Below are positions 43,836 through 53,784 of a stretch of 64,000 nucleotides of DNA, in pieces. The stretch's first letter is position 1. Each line of letters starts with the position of its first letter. The notes beneath the pieces are model-generated. The model did no database searches. It saw only the letters and a program-made list of their open reading frames with translations, and was not told the DNA's origin. The stretch covers positions 186,001 to 250,000 of the forward strand of contig NZ_JBGUAW010000005.1 in NCBI RefSeq assembly GCF_041821045.1. The letters are read 5' to 3'. Made by a program: the position numbers and the translations under genes. This stretch comes from Thiohalorhabdus sp. Cl-TMA (GTDB lineage: Bacteria; Pseudomonadota; Gammaproteobacteria; Thiohalorhabdales; Thiohalorhabdaceae).

Positions 43836-45548
43836 ATGCGTGACGAAAAACCGTCGACCGAGGGGCTGCACCCCAACGAGCGCCTCAAGGCCGACAGCGA
43901 CTATCTTCGCGGGACCATCGAGCAGGGGCTGGCCGATCCCATCACCGGGGCCATCGCCGAGAGCGACACCCAGCTCCTGAAGTTCCACGGCAGCTACATG
44001 CAGGACGACCGCGACCTCCGGGACGAACGGCGCCGGCAGAAGCTTGAGCCCGCCTACTCCTTCATGATCCGGGTGCGGATGCCGGGCGGGGTGTGCACCC
44101 CCGAGCAGTGGCTGGCACTGGACCGGCTGGCGAGCCAGTACGCCAACGGCACCCTGCGCCTCACCACGCGCCAGACCTTCCAGTTCCACGGCATCCTGAA
44201 GGGCGACCTGAAGCCTACGATCCAGGGAATCAACGCGAGCCTGCTGGACACCATCGCCGCCTGCGGCGACGTGAATCGCAACGTCATGTGCCACCCCAAT
44301 CCGGACCGCTCGGAGATCCACCGGCAGACCTACGATTGGGCGCGGCGCATCAGCGAGCACCTGCTGCCCAATACCCGGGCCTACCACGAGATCTGGCTGG
44401 ACGGGGAGCGGGTGGCCGGGACGCCGGGGACGGATTCCGAGCCCCTGTACGGGCCCACCTATCTGCCCCGCAAGTTCAAGATCGCCATGGCGGTTCCGCC
44501 CAGCAACGACGTGGACGTCTATGCCCACGATCTGGGCTTCATCGCCATCGTCGAGGACGGCGAGCTGCGGGGCTTCAACGTCACGGTGGGCGGTGGCATG
44601 GGCATGACCCACGGCGAGCCCGCCACCTTTCCCCGGTTGGCAGATGTCCTGGGGTTCTGCGCGCCGGAGCGGGCCGTGGAGGTGGCGGAGCAGGTCCTGG
44701 CGGTGCAGCGGGACAACGGCGACCGGGTGGACCGCAAGCACGCGCGCCTCAAGTACACCATCGAGGACATGGGCCCGGCGGCGTTCCGGGAAGCGGTGGA
44801 GGCGCGCCTGGGCTGGGCGCTGGAGCAGGCCCGCCCGTTCCACTTCGAGGACAACGACGACCGTTACGGCTGGCACCAGGGCGAGGACGGCAACTGGCAC
44901 GCCACCCTGTTCATCGAGAACGGCCGTATCAAGGACAGCGCGGACTATCCCCTGATGACGGGGCTTCGGGAGGTGGCCCGCAACCTGTCGGGGGAGATCC
45001 GCCTGACCCCCAACCAGAACGTCATACTCAGCAATATCCCCGACGCGGAGCGTCCCCTCGTGGAGGACCTCCTCCGGGAGCACGGTCTGGACCGTGCCCT
45101 GGGCGGGCATTCCGGCATGCGGCTCGGCTCCATGGCCTGCGTGGCGTTCCCCACCTGCGGCCTGGCCATGGCCGAGAGCGAGCGCTATCTGCCGGAGCTT
45201 ATCGGTGCGTTGGAGGCGACGCTGGAGGAGGTGGGACTCCGCGAGGACACTATCCGGGTACGCATGACCGGATGCCCGAACGGCTGCGCCCGGCCCTATC
45301 TGGGCGAGATCGGCCTGGTGGGCAAGGCCCTCGGCCGCTACAACCTCTATCTGGGTGCCGGATACGCGGGGCAGCGCCTGAACAGGCTGTACCGGGAGAA
45401 CATCACCACCGACCAGATCCTGGAGGAGGTCCCGCCCATCATCCGTCACTACGCCGAGGAGCGGGAGCCGGGCGAGCCCTTCGGGGATTTCGTCATCCGC
45501 AAGGAATATGTCCGGGAGGTGAAGGCGGGACGCGCCTTTCATGATTGA
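43836..45548 (+). CDS. cysI: Sulfite reductase hemoprotein beta component CysI (570 aa)
   Basis: Catalyses the six-electron reduction of sulfite to sulfide on a sirohaem-[4Fe-4S] centre. The four cluster cysteines are present: Cys435 and Cys441 in [15 protein letters not shown], Cys480 and Cys484 in [12 protein letters not shown]. Other family motifs: [47 protein letters not shown], and [14 protein letters not shown]. Length is as in E. coli CysI. It follows cysJ by 17 bases and is 39 bases ahead of the tusA-like gene. A sirohaem synthase gene is not in the window. Confidence 0.97.
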   Translation: MRDEKPSTEGLHPNERLKADSDYLRGTIEQGLADPITGAIAESDTQLLKFHGSYMQDDRDLRDERRRQKLEPAYSFMIRVRMPGGVCTPEQWLALDRLASQYANGTLRLTTRQTFQFHGILKGDLKPTIQGINASLLDTIAACGDVNRNVMCHPNPDRSEIHRQTYDWARRISEHLLPNTRAYHEIWLDGERVAGTPGTDSEPLYGPTYLPRKFKIAMAVPPSNDVDVYAHDLGFIAIVEDGELRGFNVTVGGGMGMTHGEPATFPRLADVLGFCAPERAVEVAEQVLAVQRDNGDRVDRKHARLKYTIEDMGPAAFREAVEARLGWALEQARPFHFEDNDDRYGWHQGEDGNWHATLFIENGRIKDSADYPLMTGLREVARNLSGEIRLTPNQNVILSNIPDAERPLVEDLLREHGLDRALGGHSGMRLGSMACVAFPTCGLAMAESERYLPELIGALEATLEEVGLREDTIRVRMTGCPNGCARPYLGEIGLVGKALGRYNLYLGAGYAGQRLNRLYRENITTDQILEEVPPIIRHYAEEREPGEPFGDFVIRKEYVREVKAGRAFHD

Positions 45549-45587
45549 AATTTGCCGCTATAATCTCCCGGCCAAAGGAGCGAGACA

Positions 45588-45830
45588 ATGACAGCAACGC
45601 ACAAGGTGGACGTGCGCGGGGTGTCCTGCCCCGAGCCCCTGCAGACCCTGATCGCCGAGATCCGCCAGGTGGAGCCCGGACAGTCCCTGGAGCTGCTCAG
45701 CACGGACCCGGCCGTGGAGAAGGATGTCCGCGCGTGGCTGGGCAAGGCCGGCCATCACCTGGAGGAAGTGTCCGCGGAGGACGAGGGGGTCTATCGCCTG
45801 CGCATCCGGCGGAAGGTGCCCTACGAGTAG
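45588..45830 (+). CDS. TusA-family sulfur carrier protein (80 aa)
   Basis: The motif DVRGVSCPEPLQTLIAEIRQ contains the CPxP signature with the persulfide-carrying Cys14, and the length and beta-alpha-beta layout match TusA/SirA-type carriers. The ATG has AAAGGAG upstream. Its place directly after cysI suggests it handles sulfane sulfur from assimilation or thiol metabolism; several TusA paralogues are usual in sulfur bacteria, so a role in tRNA thiolation is not certain. The last seven codons and the stop lie inside a 19-base inverted repeat shared with the convergent gene, giving it the C-terminus RRKVPYE. Confidence 0.9.
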   Translation: MTATHKVDVRGVSCPEPLQTLIAEIRQVEPGQSLELLSTDPAVEKDVRAWLGKAGHHLEEVSAEDEGVYRLRIRRKVPYE

Positions 45831-45846
45831 GGTACCTTCCGCCGGA
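45805..45846. repeat. Nineteen-base inverted repeat spanning two convergent stop codons
   Basis: The arm at 45805-45823 (TCCGGCGGAAGGTGCCCTA) pairs with 45828-45846 around a CGAG loop, with one G-U wobble in RNA. It contains the 3' ends of both the tusA-like gene (plus strand) and the 70-aa gene (minus strand). No T-run flanks it. It is a very stable stem in either transcript and could act as a bidirectional 3' end or processing barrier. Confidence 0.85.
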
Positions 45847-46033
45847 CCCGGACCGGCCGGGAAGCGGGCGGGGCTCCGGCAGGGGGCGCCGGCCCGCAAG
45901 CCGTGACCCACATGCGGCGGATGCGGATATAGCGCCTTATATCCCGAAGATTGGCCAGCACCCCGATAATCAGCAGCGCGCCGAGCCCCCTCCCCACCCA
46001 TCCCATCCGGTTCCCGCCTGCTGTTCTAGCCAT
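45821..46033 (-). CDS. Small single-helix membrane protein, DUF6893-like (70 aa)
   Basis: ATG at 46033 with AGGGAG about eight bases upstream. Residues ~10-40 give one transmembrane helix followed by a basic tail: GWVGRGLGALLIIGVLANL then RDIRRYIRIRRM. The N-L-x-D-I-x-R-Y-x-R-I-x-R-M ending is characteristic of the very small DUF6893 proteins, which usually stop there. Here a proline-rich extension of about 30 residues runs on into the inverted repeat and ends RRKVPYS, so the original stop may have been lost. The start codon overlaps the stop of the upstream frame (TGATG), suggesting translational coupling. Confidence 0.6.
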   Translation of the reverse strand: MARTAGGNRMGWVGRGLGALLIIGVLANLRDIRRYIRIRRMWVTACGPAPPAGAPPASRPVRVRRKVPYS

Positions 46034-46287
46034 CACCGGCACTCCCTTCGTTTTCTGACCCCGGCGTGGACAGGGTTCGTTCCGGGGCGCGCATCCCGGC
46101 AGCAGGAGGGGCGGAGCGGTCCCGCCCAAGCACAGGACCGTCCGGGGTCCGGGGAATGGAGGCCGGGCAGTCCGGCCGTTTCCGCGGGGTGCGGTTCCTC
46201 CGCCTCGGACAGGGTCAGGATGCGCAGGGAGAGCATCTCGTCGATCTCCGTGCCGTCGAAGAGGTCCTCCGCACTCTCGGCGGCCAC
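46033..46287 (-). CDS. Possible small acidic protein, partly degraded (up to 84 aa)
   Basis: A minus-strand frame contains an acidic, natural-looking segment (AAESAEDLFDGTEIDEML, then SLRILTLSEAEE), after which it turns proline- and cysteine-rich. GTG at 46287 is the first possible start in good context; the frame opens further upstream without a clear start. Its TGA overlaps the ATG of the 70-aa membrane protein gene by one base. I do not recognise the family. It may be the remnant of a longer gene. Confidence 0.35.
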   Translation of the reverse strand: MAAESAEDLFDGTEIDEMLSLRILTLSEAEEPHPAETAGLPGLHSPDPGRSCAWAGPLRPSCCRDARPGTNPVHAGVRKRRECR

Positions 46288-46618
46288 CTCCGTCCGGATC
46301 GCCCACGAGCATGGACCGAATCCCCCGTTCCTGCGGGAGCGGCTCGGGCCCGGTGGGACCCTGGAGCCCGTGGCTTCCGAGAACTATCGAGCACCCGAGG
46401 ACAAGCCCCGGTCCTTCGTGGGGGTGCCTCTTCACCTGGATCCGCTAGCCGCGTTTTCCGCCGGCTCCCCCGTCCACTGGGGGAAGCCCTATGGCCGTAG
46501 CACCTCGCAGCCCTTGTGCGCGGCCTTTCACCCCGTTTTACATTCGAAGAAGGGTGGGGAGCGGGCCGGCTCCGATCTCCACGCCTTCGGGGAGGTCTTC
46601 CCGGATCGAGGGAACGCC
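46288..46618. other. Region of unclear coding status before the ligase remnant
   Basis: Frames on both strands are open here but none begins and ends convincingly. A plus-strand stretch (46300-46490) has GC-rich third positions, with peptide fragments such as NPPFLRERLGPGG and APEDKPRSFVGVPLH, and may be a gene fragment. GAGGGAA at 46608-46614 is the ribosome binding site of the following pseudogene. Confidence 0.3.
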
Positions 46619-49386
<2,768 letters not shown>

Positions 49387-49406
49387 GACTGTAAGGTTGC
49401 GAAACC

Positions 49407-50207
49407 ATGCCCGAGCTGCCCGATGTGGAGGTTTTCAAGCGTCGTTTCGACGAGACTGCCCTCCACCAGACCGTCGGCGGCCTGGAAGTCCGGGATTCGG
49501 GGGTGCTGGCGTATCACGGCCCCGGGGATCTGGAGCGGCGGCTGCAGGGACGCTCCTTCGAAAGCTCCCACCGGCACGGCAAGCGGCTGTTCGCCGGCAT
49601 GAGCGGCGGCGAATGGCTGGAGCTGCATTTCGGCATGACGGGCAGCCTGGCCTACGTGGCCGACCCCGATGATGCGCCCCCCTACACGAAGGTCCTGCTC
49701 CGGCTGGAGAACGGCCGCTATCTGGGCTTCGTGGATTCCCGAAAATTGGGCCATCTGGCCCTGATCGCCGATCTGGACGCCCGCCTGAAGGAGCAGGGCC
49801 TAGGGCCGGATGCCTACGGCCTGGATCCCGACGCATTCCTGGAGCTGGCGAAAAAGCAGCGGGGTCAGGCCAAGTGCTGGCTCATGGACCAGGGGAAGAT
49901 GGCGGGCATCGGCAACGTCTATTCGGACGAGATCCTGTTCCAGGCCGGCATCCATCCCAAACAGCCGGTGAAAGCGCTTTCCGATTCCGCGCTCCTGAAT
50001 TTGCACGGAAGCCTGCGGCGGGTGGTGGACGACGCGGTGGACGCGGCGATGCACACGAAGGGCATACCGGCGGACTTCCTTGTTCCCCACCGCGAGCCGG
50101 GAGGCGAATGCCCCCGCTGCGGAGCGGCTCTGGATACCGTGAAGGCCTGTGGCCGCACTGCGTATTTTTGCCCCAAATGCCAACCGGGAACCTTCGGAGG
50201 CGGCTGA
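49407..50207 (+). CDS. Formamidopyrimidine-DNA glycosylase family protein (266 aa)
   Basis: N-terminus MPELPDVEVFKRRF: after Met removal, Pro is the catalytic nucleophile and Glu3 the general acid. Lys in HRHGKRLF matches the conserved beta-hairpin Lys. H2TH region: KMAGIGNVYSDEILFQAGIHP. A C-terminal zinc finger CPRCG ... YFCPKCQ with four cysteines is complete. It excises oxidised purines, or pyrimidines if it is Nei-like, and nicks the strand. The motif PELPDVE (not PELPEVE) and the operon with PolX suggest a dedicated paralogue rather than the housekeeping mutM. Confidence 0.93.
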   Translation: MPELPDVEVFKRRFDETALHQTVGGLEVRDSGVLAYHGPGDLERRLQGRSFESSHRHGKRLFAGMSGGEWLELHFGMTGSLAYVADPDDAPPYTKVLLRLENGRYLGFVDSRKLGHLALIADLDARLKEQGLGPDAYGLDPDAFLELAKKQRGQAKCWLMDQGKMAGIGNVYSDEILFQAGIHPKQPVKALSDSALLNLHGSLRRVVDDAVDAAMHTKGIPADFLVPHREPGGECPRCGAALDTVKACGRTAYFCPKCQPGTFGGG

Positions 50208-50441
50208 CCGTCCGGCCCGGAGCCCTGCCGGGAATGCGGGTAACCCCGTAAAATATTACCGTTATCCCCTATATTTTGAGTGAAACCGGAAAAATGGACA
50301 GTGGAGGCATGGAAATTCCGCTGTCACTGGGAAAGGTATTTCCATTTGCCAGGGTCTCTGCCATGTCCTACCGTGGACTGAAGGACGGATGGAGCCCACT
50401 GGCGAGCAGGCAGCGAATCCGATTGAAAGGTAAGGGGTACG

Positions 50442-50771
50442 ATGGCCGAGGAAAAGAAGGAGCTCGACGAGGAGATCCAGGCGCTCAAGGCGGATCTTGC
50501 GGCCTTGCGGAGTGACGTCTCCGAGCTGGCCAGCACTATGCGCGACATGGGGCGGGACAAGGCCAATGACTGGCGCTCTTCCATGCAGGATGAATGGAGC
50601 GAGCGGCGGGACGAGCTCATGCGTGCCCTGGGCGTCGCCCGGGATCGTGGCCGCCAAGCGGAAGAGGACTTCGAGCGCAACGTGAGCGAGCACCCCTGGA
50701 CCAGCTTGGCCACCGCCTTCGGGGTGGGCTTCCTGATCGCCAAGATCATGGACATGGGAGGCCGGCGCTGA
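50442..50771 (+). CDS. YqjD/ElaB-type (DUF883) membrane-anchored protein (109 aa)
   Basis: A long charged helix (KKELDEEIQALKADLAAL onward) ends in a short transmembrane-like segment (HPWTSLATAFGVGFLIAKI) near the C-terminus, the layout of the DUF883 family. E. coli YqjD binds 70S/100S ribosomes at the inner membrane in stationary phase. The start is supported by AAAGGTAAGGGG upstream. It overlaps the next gene, and the trio corresponds to yqjD-yqjE-yqjK. Confidence 0.85.
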   Translation: MAEEKKELDEEIQALKADLAALRSDVSELASTMRDMGRDKANDWRSSMQDEWSERRDELMRALGVARDRGRQAEEDFERNVSEHPWTSLATAFGVGFLIAKIMDMGGRR

Positions 50772-51043
50772 ATTACCTGGCCGATTTCATCATTGCCCTG
50801 GCCGACCTGGCGGAGGCGGAAGGCCGCGCCTTACGGCGCGGGGCGGTTCGCGTGGTGGGAGGAATCGCCCTGGTGGTGGTGGCCGCCCTGCTCGTCGCCG
50901 CAGCGGTGGCGCTCTTCCTCTGGGGGCTCTATCAATATTCGGCGGGAATGCTCAATCCCATTCTGGGCACCCTGGTTACGGGGGTGGCGTCCCTGATCGC
51001 GGCGGGAGTGCTGGTATGGATAGCGAGCCGCATGACCCGCTGA
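50768..51043 (+). CDS. YqjE-like (holin superfamily III) membrane protein (91 aa)
   Basis: No ATG, GTG or TTG opens this frame. The first codon with proper spacing from GGGAGG is a CTG at 50768 that overlaps the yqjD-like stop. The product LNYLADFIIALADLAEAE is followed by two transmembrane helices (VRVVGGIALVVVAALLVAAA and LGTLVTGVASLIAAGVLVWI). This fits the Phage_holin_3_6/YqjE family, which always lies between yqjD and yqjK in proteobacteria. Non-canonical initiation at CTG is likely because coupling to the upstream stop would help it. Confidence 0.7.
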   Translation: MNYLADFIIALADLAEAEGRALRRGAVRVVGGIALVVVAALLVAAAVALFLWGLYQYSAGMLNPILGTLVTGVASLIAAGVLVWIASRMTR

Positions 51044-51321
51044 GTCTGGCCGAGTCCAAGGAGCGCCTGCGCGGCGGGCACCTCCGTTGGCGGCATGGCC
51101 CTCCAGCAGCCGGGCGGGCGGGTCCGCCCTCCCTGGGCGAGGTAAAGGAGCGGGTACGGAGCACCGCCGAGCAGGCCGGACCCACCGCCTGGGTGGGACG
51201 TCATCCGCTCGGGGCCCTGCTGGCGGCGCTTACCGGAGGTATGGCCATGGGCAGCTTCCCGCGCGGAATGCGCAAGACCCTCAGGGGAAGCCTGCTGGGC
51301 ATGCTGCTGCGCCACCTCTGA
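51016..51321 (+). CDS. YqjK-like small protein (101 aa)
   Basis: ATG at 51016 overlaps the end of the yqjE-like frame by 28 bases. The N-terminal half is charged (LSLAESKERLRGGHLRW, GEVKERVRSTAEQAG). The C-terminal half has a hydrophobic segment (HPLGALLAALTGGMAMGSF) and a basic tail. Position and size fit the third gene of the yqjD-E-K set, but sequence identity to YqjK is not obvious. The function is unknown. Confidence 0.6.
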   Translation: MDSEPHDPLSLAESKERLRGGHLRWRHGPPAAGRAGPPSLGEVKERVRSTAEQAGPTAWVGRHPLGALLAALTGGMAMGSFPRGMRKTLRGSLLGMLLRHL

Positions 51322-51465
51322 GCCGTGCCGGTGGTTCCCGCTGGCCGTTTCCCTGAACTGCCCGTTTCCCGCTGAACATTCCCGGCTATCCAGCGCGGGA
51401 GGCCCGACCGGATCACGGGGCCTTCCACAAGCTCGATCGTTCTGCAAAGGGAGAGAACCGACCCA

Positions 51466-53457
51466 ATGTGCGGCATCGCGGGTTTTTGGGCCAAGGAAAT
51501 GCGCGGGGCGCCCCGGGAGGTGGCCGGCGCCATGGGCGACCGCCTGCACTCCCGGGGCCCGGATGACCGGGGAGTCTGGACGGACGAGGAAGCGGGCATC
51601 GCCCTCGCGCACCGCCGTCTGGCCGTGATCGACCTCTCCCCCGCCGGCCACCAGCCCATGACCACACCCTGTGGCCGGTACACCCTGGTCTACAACGGAG
51701 AGATCTACAACCACCGCGAGCTGCGCGGCGAGCTGGAGAAAGCGGGGGGGCATTTCGCCTGGCGCGGCCACTCGGACACGGAGACCCTGCTCGCCGCACT
51801 CCGGCATTGGGGGTTGGAAGGGGCGCTGCGCCGCCTCAACGGTATGTTCGCGTTCGCCCTCTGGGACGCCGCGGAGCGGCGGCTCTTCCTGGCCCGCGAC
51901 CGGATGGGGGAAAAGCCGCTCTACTTTGGCCGTAGCGGCGGCGCCTTCCTGTTCGGCTCGGAGCTGAAGGCCCTGGCGGCCCACCCGGAATGGCGCGGGG
52001 CGGTGGACCGCGAGGCGCTGACCCTCTACCTGCGCCACAACTATATTCCCGAGCCCTGGAGCATCTACCAGGGCATCGGCAAGCTGCTCCCCGCCCACTA
52101 CGTGGTGATCGGCGACGAGGGGAGGGCGGTTTCCGAGCCCCACTGCTACTGGGACCTCGGGGCCGTGGCGGCGGAGGGGACCGCGCGCGCGGCGGAGGAG
52201 CCGGAAACGCTCACCGACGAGCTGGAGGCGCTGCTCGCCGATGCCGTGGGAAGGCGCATGGACGCCGACGTGCCGCTGGGGGCTTTCCTGTCCGGAGGCT
52301 ATGATTCCACCACCGTCGCCGCCCTCATGCAGGCCCAGAGCGACCGGCCGGTGAAGACCTTTTCCATAGGCTTCCAGGAGGCGGCCTACAACGAGGCCGA
52401 GCATGCCCGGGCCGTTGCCGGGCATTTGGGCACCGATCACACCGAGCTCTATGTCACCCCGGAGGAGGCCCGATCGGTCATCCCCGAGCTGCCCACGATC
52501 TGGGACGAGCCCTTCGCCGATTCCTCGCAGATCCCCACCTATCTGGTAAGCCGACTGGCCCGCCGCCATGTGACCGTGAGCCTGTCCGGGGACGGCGGTG
52601 ACGAGCTCTTCTGCGGCTACCATCAATACGCCTTCGGCTGCCGGCTCTGGGAGAAGCTGCGCTGGTTGCCGCTGGCGCTGCGCCAACGCCTGGCCTCCCT
52701 CCTGCAGCGGATCCCGGCGGACAATCTGGATAGCCTCTCCCGGAGGCTGCCCAGGGACATGCGGACACGGTTCAGCGGGGACCGCCTGCTCAAGCTGGCC
52801 GAGGTGCTCTCCCCCGAAACCGGGGAGGCATTCTACCGGGCCCTGGTTTCCCACTGGAAAGAGCCCGCCGCGGTGGTCCGGGGCGCCGGGGAGCCGGATA
52901 CCCTGTTCACGGACACCGGGCGCTGGCCCCGGCTGCCGGGGCTGCGCGAGCGCATGATGTATCTGGACGCCCTTACCTACCTACCGGGGGACATCCTGGC
53001 CAAGACGGACCGGGCAACCATGGCCGTCAGCCTGGAGGCCCGCGTGCCCATGCTGGACCATCGGCTGGTGGAGCTCGCCTGGCGGGTGCCCACCAGCCTC
53101 AAGTTCCGGAACGGCAAGGGCAAGTGGCTCCTCCGCCAGGTGCTCTACCGCTACGTGCCGGAAAGCCTCATGGACCGGCCCAAGATGGGCTTCGAGGTTC
53201 CCGTGGAGCATTGGCTCCGGGGCCCCCTGCGGGAATGGGCCGAGGACCTCCTCGACGAGCGGCGGCTGCGCGAGGAGGGGTTCTTCCATCCCGCCCCCGT
53301 CCGTCGGATGTGGCAGGAGCACCTCTCCGGAGCCCGACGGTGGAATTACCACCTGTGGGATGTCCTCATGTTCCAGGCTTGGCTTCGGGAACGGCCCGCT
53401 ACCGGAAGCCCCTCCGACCGCCCCGAACCGGAGGCCCGCCCCGCCGTGGGCGGATGA
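51466..53457 (+). CDS. Glutamine-dependent asparagine synthetase-type amidotransferase (663 aa)
   Basis: N-terminal Ntn glutaminase domain with catalytic Cys2 (MCGIAGFW), SRGPDDRGVW and YNGEIYNHRELR. The C-terminal ATP-dependent synthetase domain has the PP-loop LSGGYDSTTVAAL, FSIGFQEAAYNEAEHAR, SLSGDGGDELFCGY and DRATMAVSLEARVPMLDHRL. The SGGYDST form and the tail WNYHLWDVLMFQAWL are seen in the AsnB paralogues of polysaccharide loci. It likely amidates a sugar or amino-sugar precursor, or makes asparagine. Its location 3.7 kb before an EpsB-type sugar transferase supports an exopolysaccharide role. Confidence 0.9.
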   Translation: MCGIAGFWAKEMRGAPREVAGAMGDRLHSRGPDDRGVWTDEEAGIALAHRRLAVIDLSPAGHQPMTTPCGRYTLVYNGEIYNHRELRGELEKAGGHFAWRGHSDTETLLAALRHWGLEGALRRLNGMFAFALWDAAERRLFLARDRMGEKPLYFGRSGGAFLFGSELKALAAHPEWRGAVDREALTLYLRHNYIPEPWSIYQGIGKLLPAHYVVIGDEGRAVSEPHCYWDLGAVAAEGTARAAEEPETLTDELEALLADAVGRRMDADVPLGAFLSGGYDSTTVAALMQAQSDRPVKTFSIGFQEAAYNEAEHARAVAGHLGTDHTELYVTPEEARSVIPELPTIWDEPFADSSQIPTYLVSRLARRHVTVSLSGDGGDELFCGYHQYAFGCRLWEKLRWLPLALRQRLASLLQRIPADNLDSLSRRLPRDMRTRFSGDRLLKLAEVLSPETGEAFYRALVSHWKEPAAVVRGAGEPDTLFTDTGRWPRLPGLRERMMYLDALTYLPGDILAKTDRATMAVSLEARVPMLDHRLVELAWRVPTSLKFRNGKGKWLLRQVLYRYVPESLMDRPKMGFEVPVEHWLRGPLREWAEDLLDERRLREEGFFHPAPVRRMWQEHLSGARRWNYHLWDVLMFQAWLRERPATGSPSDRPEPEARPAVGG

Positions 53458-53784
53458 TCCGGACCGGGAACCGCCGAATCGTTGCGGGAGTGCGGATGCA
53501 CGTACTGTCCGGATTCCCCGGACAAAAAAGTTCCTCTCCTGCCTAAAGTTTGCGTGCCCGGCAACGACAAGCCCAATTAGATACGGTGGGATTCTTTCCA
53601 GCTCGTCGCCCATGTCCTGGGAGCGGATATATGGCCTGGATTCTCCGGGAGCCCGAATCCGGTACGGCCCCCGAGCCCGGCTTAACGGCCGCGGAAGCCT
53701 CACCCGAGCATTTCGGGTCCAGCCCTTGCTAGCTTGCCGTCTGTCCCGGACTGTCTTGCGCATTTGTTCCAGCCGGAGGTGCCC
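53458..53784. other. Intergenic region upstream of the GGDEF-EAL gene
   Basis: No gene supported. It contains the small hairpin TGTCCGG-ATTC-CCGGACA near 53507-53525 (no T-run after it) and the sigma-28-like promoter at 53544-53570. Confidence 0.4.
53544..53570 (+). promoter_or_regulatory. Sigma-28 (FliA)-like promoter
   Basis: TAAAGTTT (53544-53551) is an exact -35 match to the FliA consensus. Exactly 11 bases later comes AACGACAA (53563-53570), which agrees with the -10 consensus GCCGATAA at five of eight positions. Transcription would start near 53578, about 205 bases before the GTG of the GGDEF-EAL gene. Confidence 0.45.
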
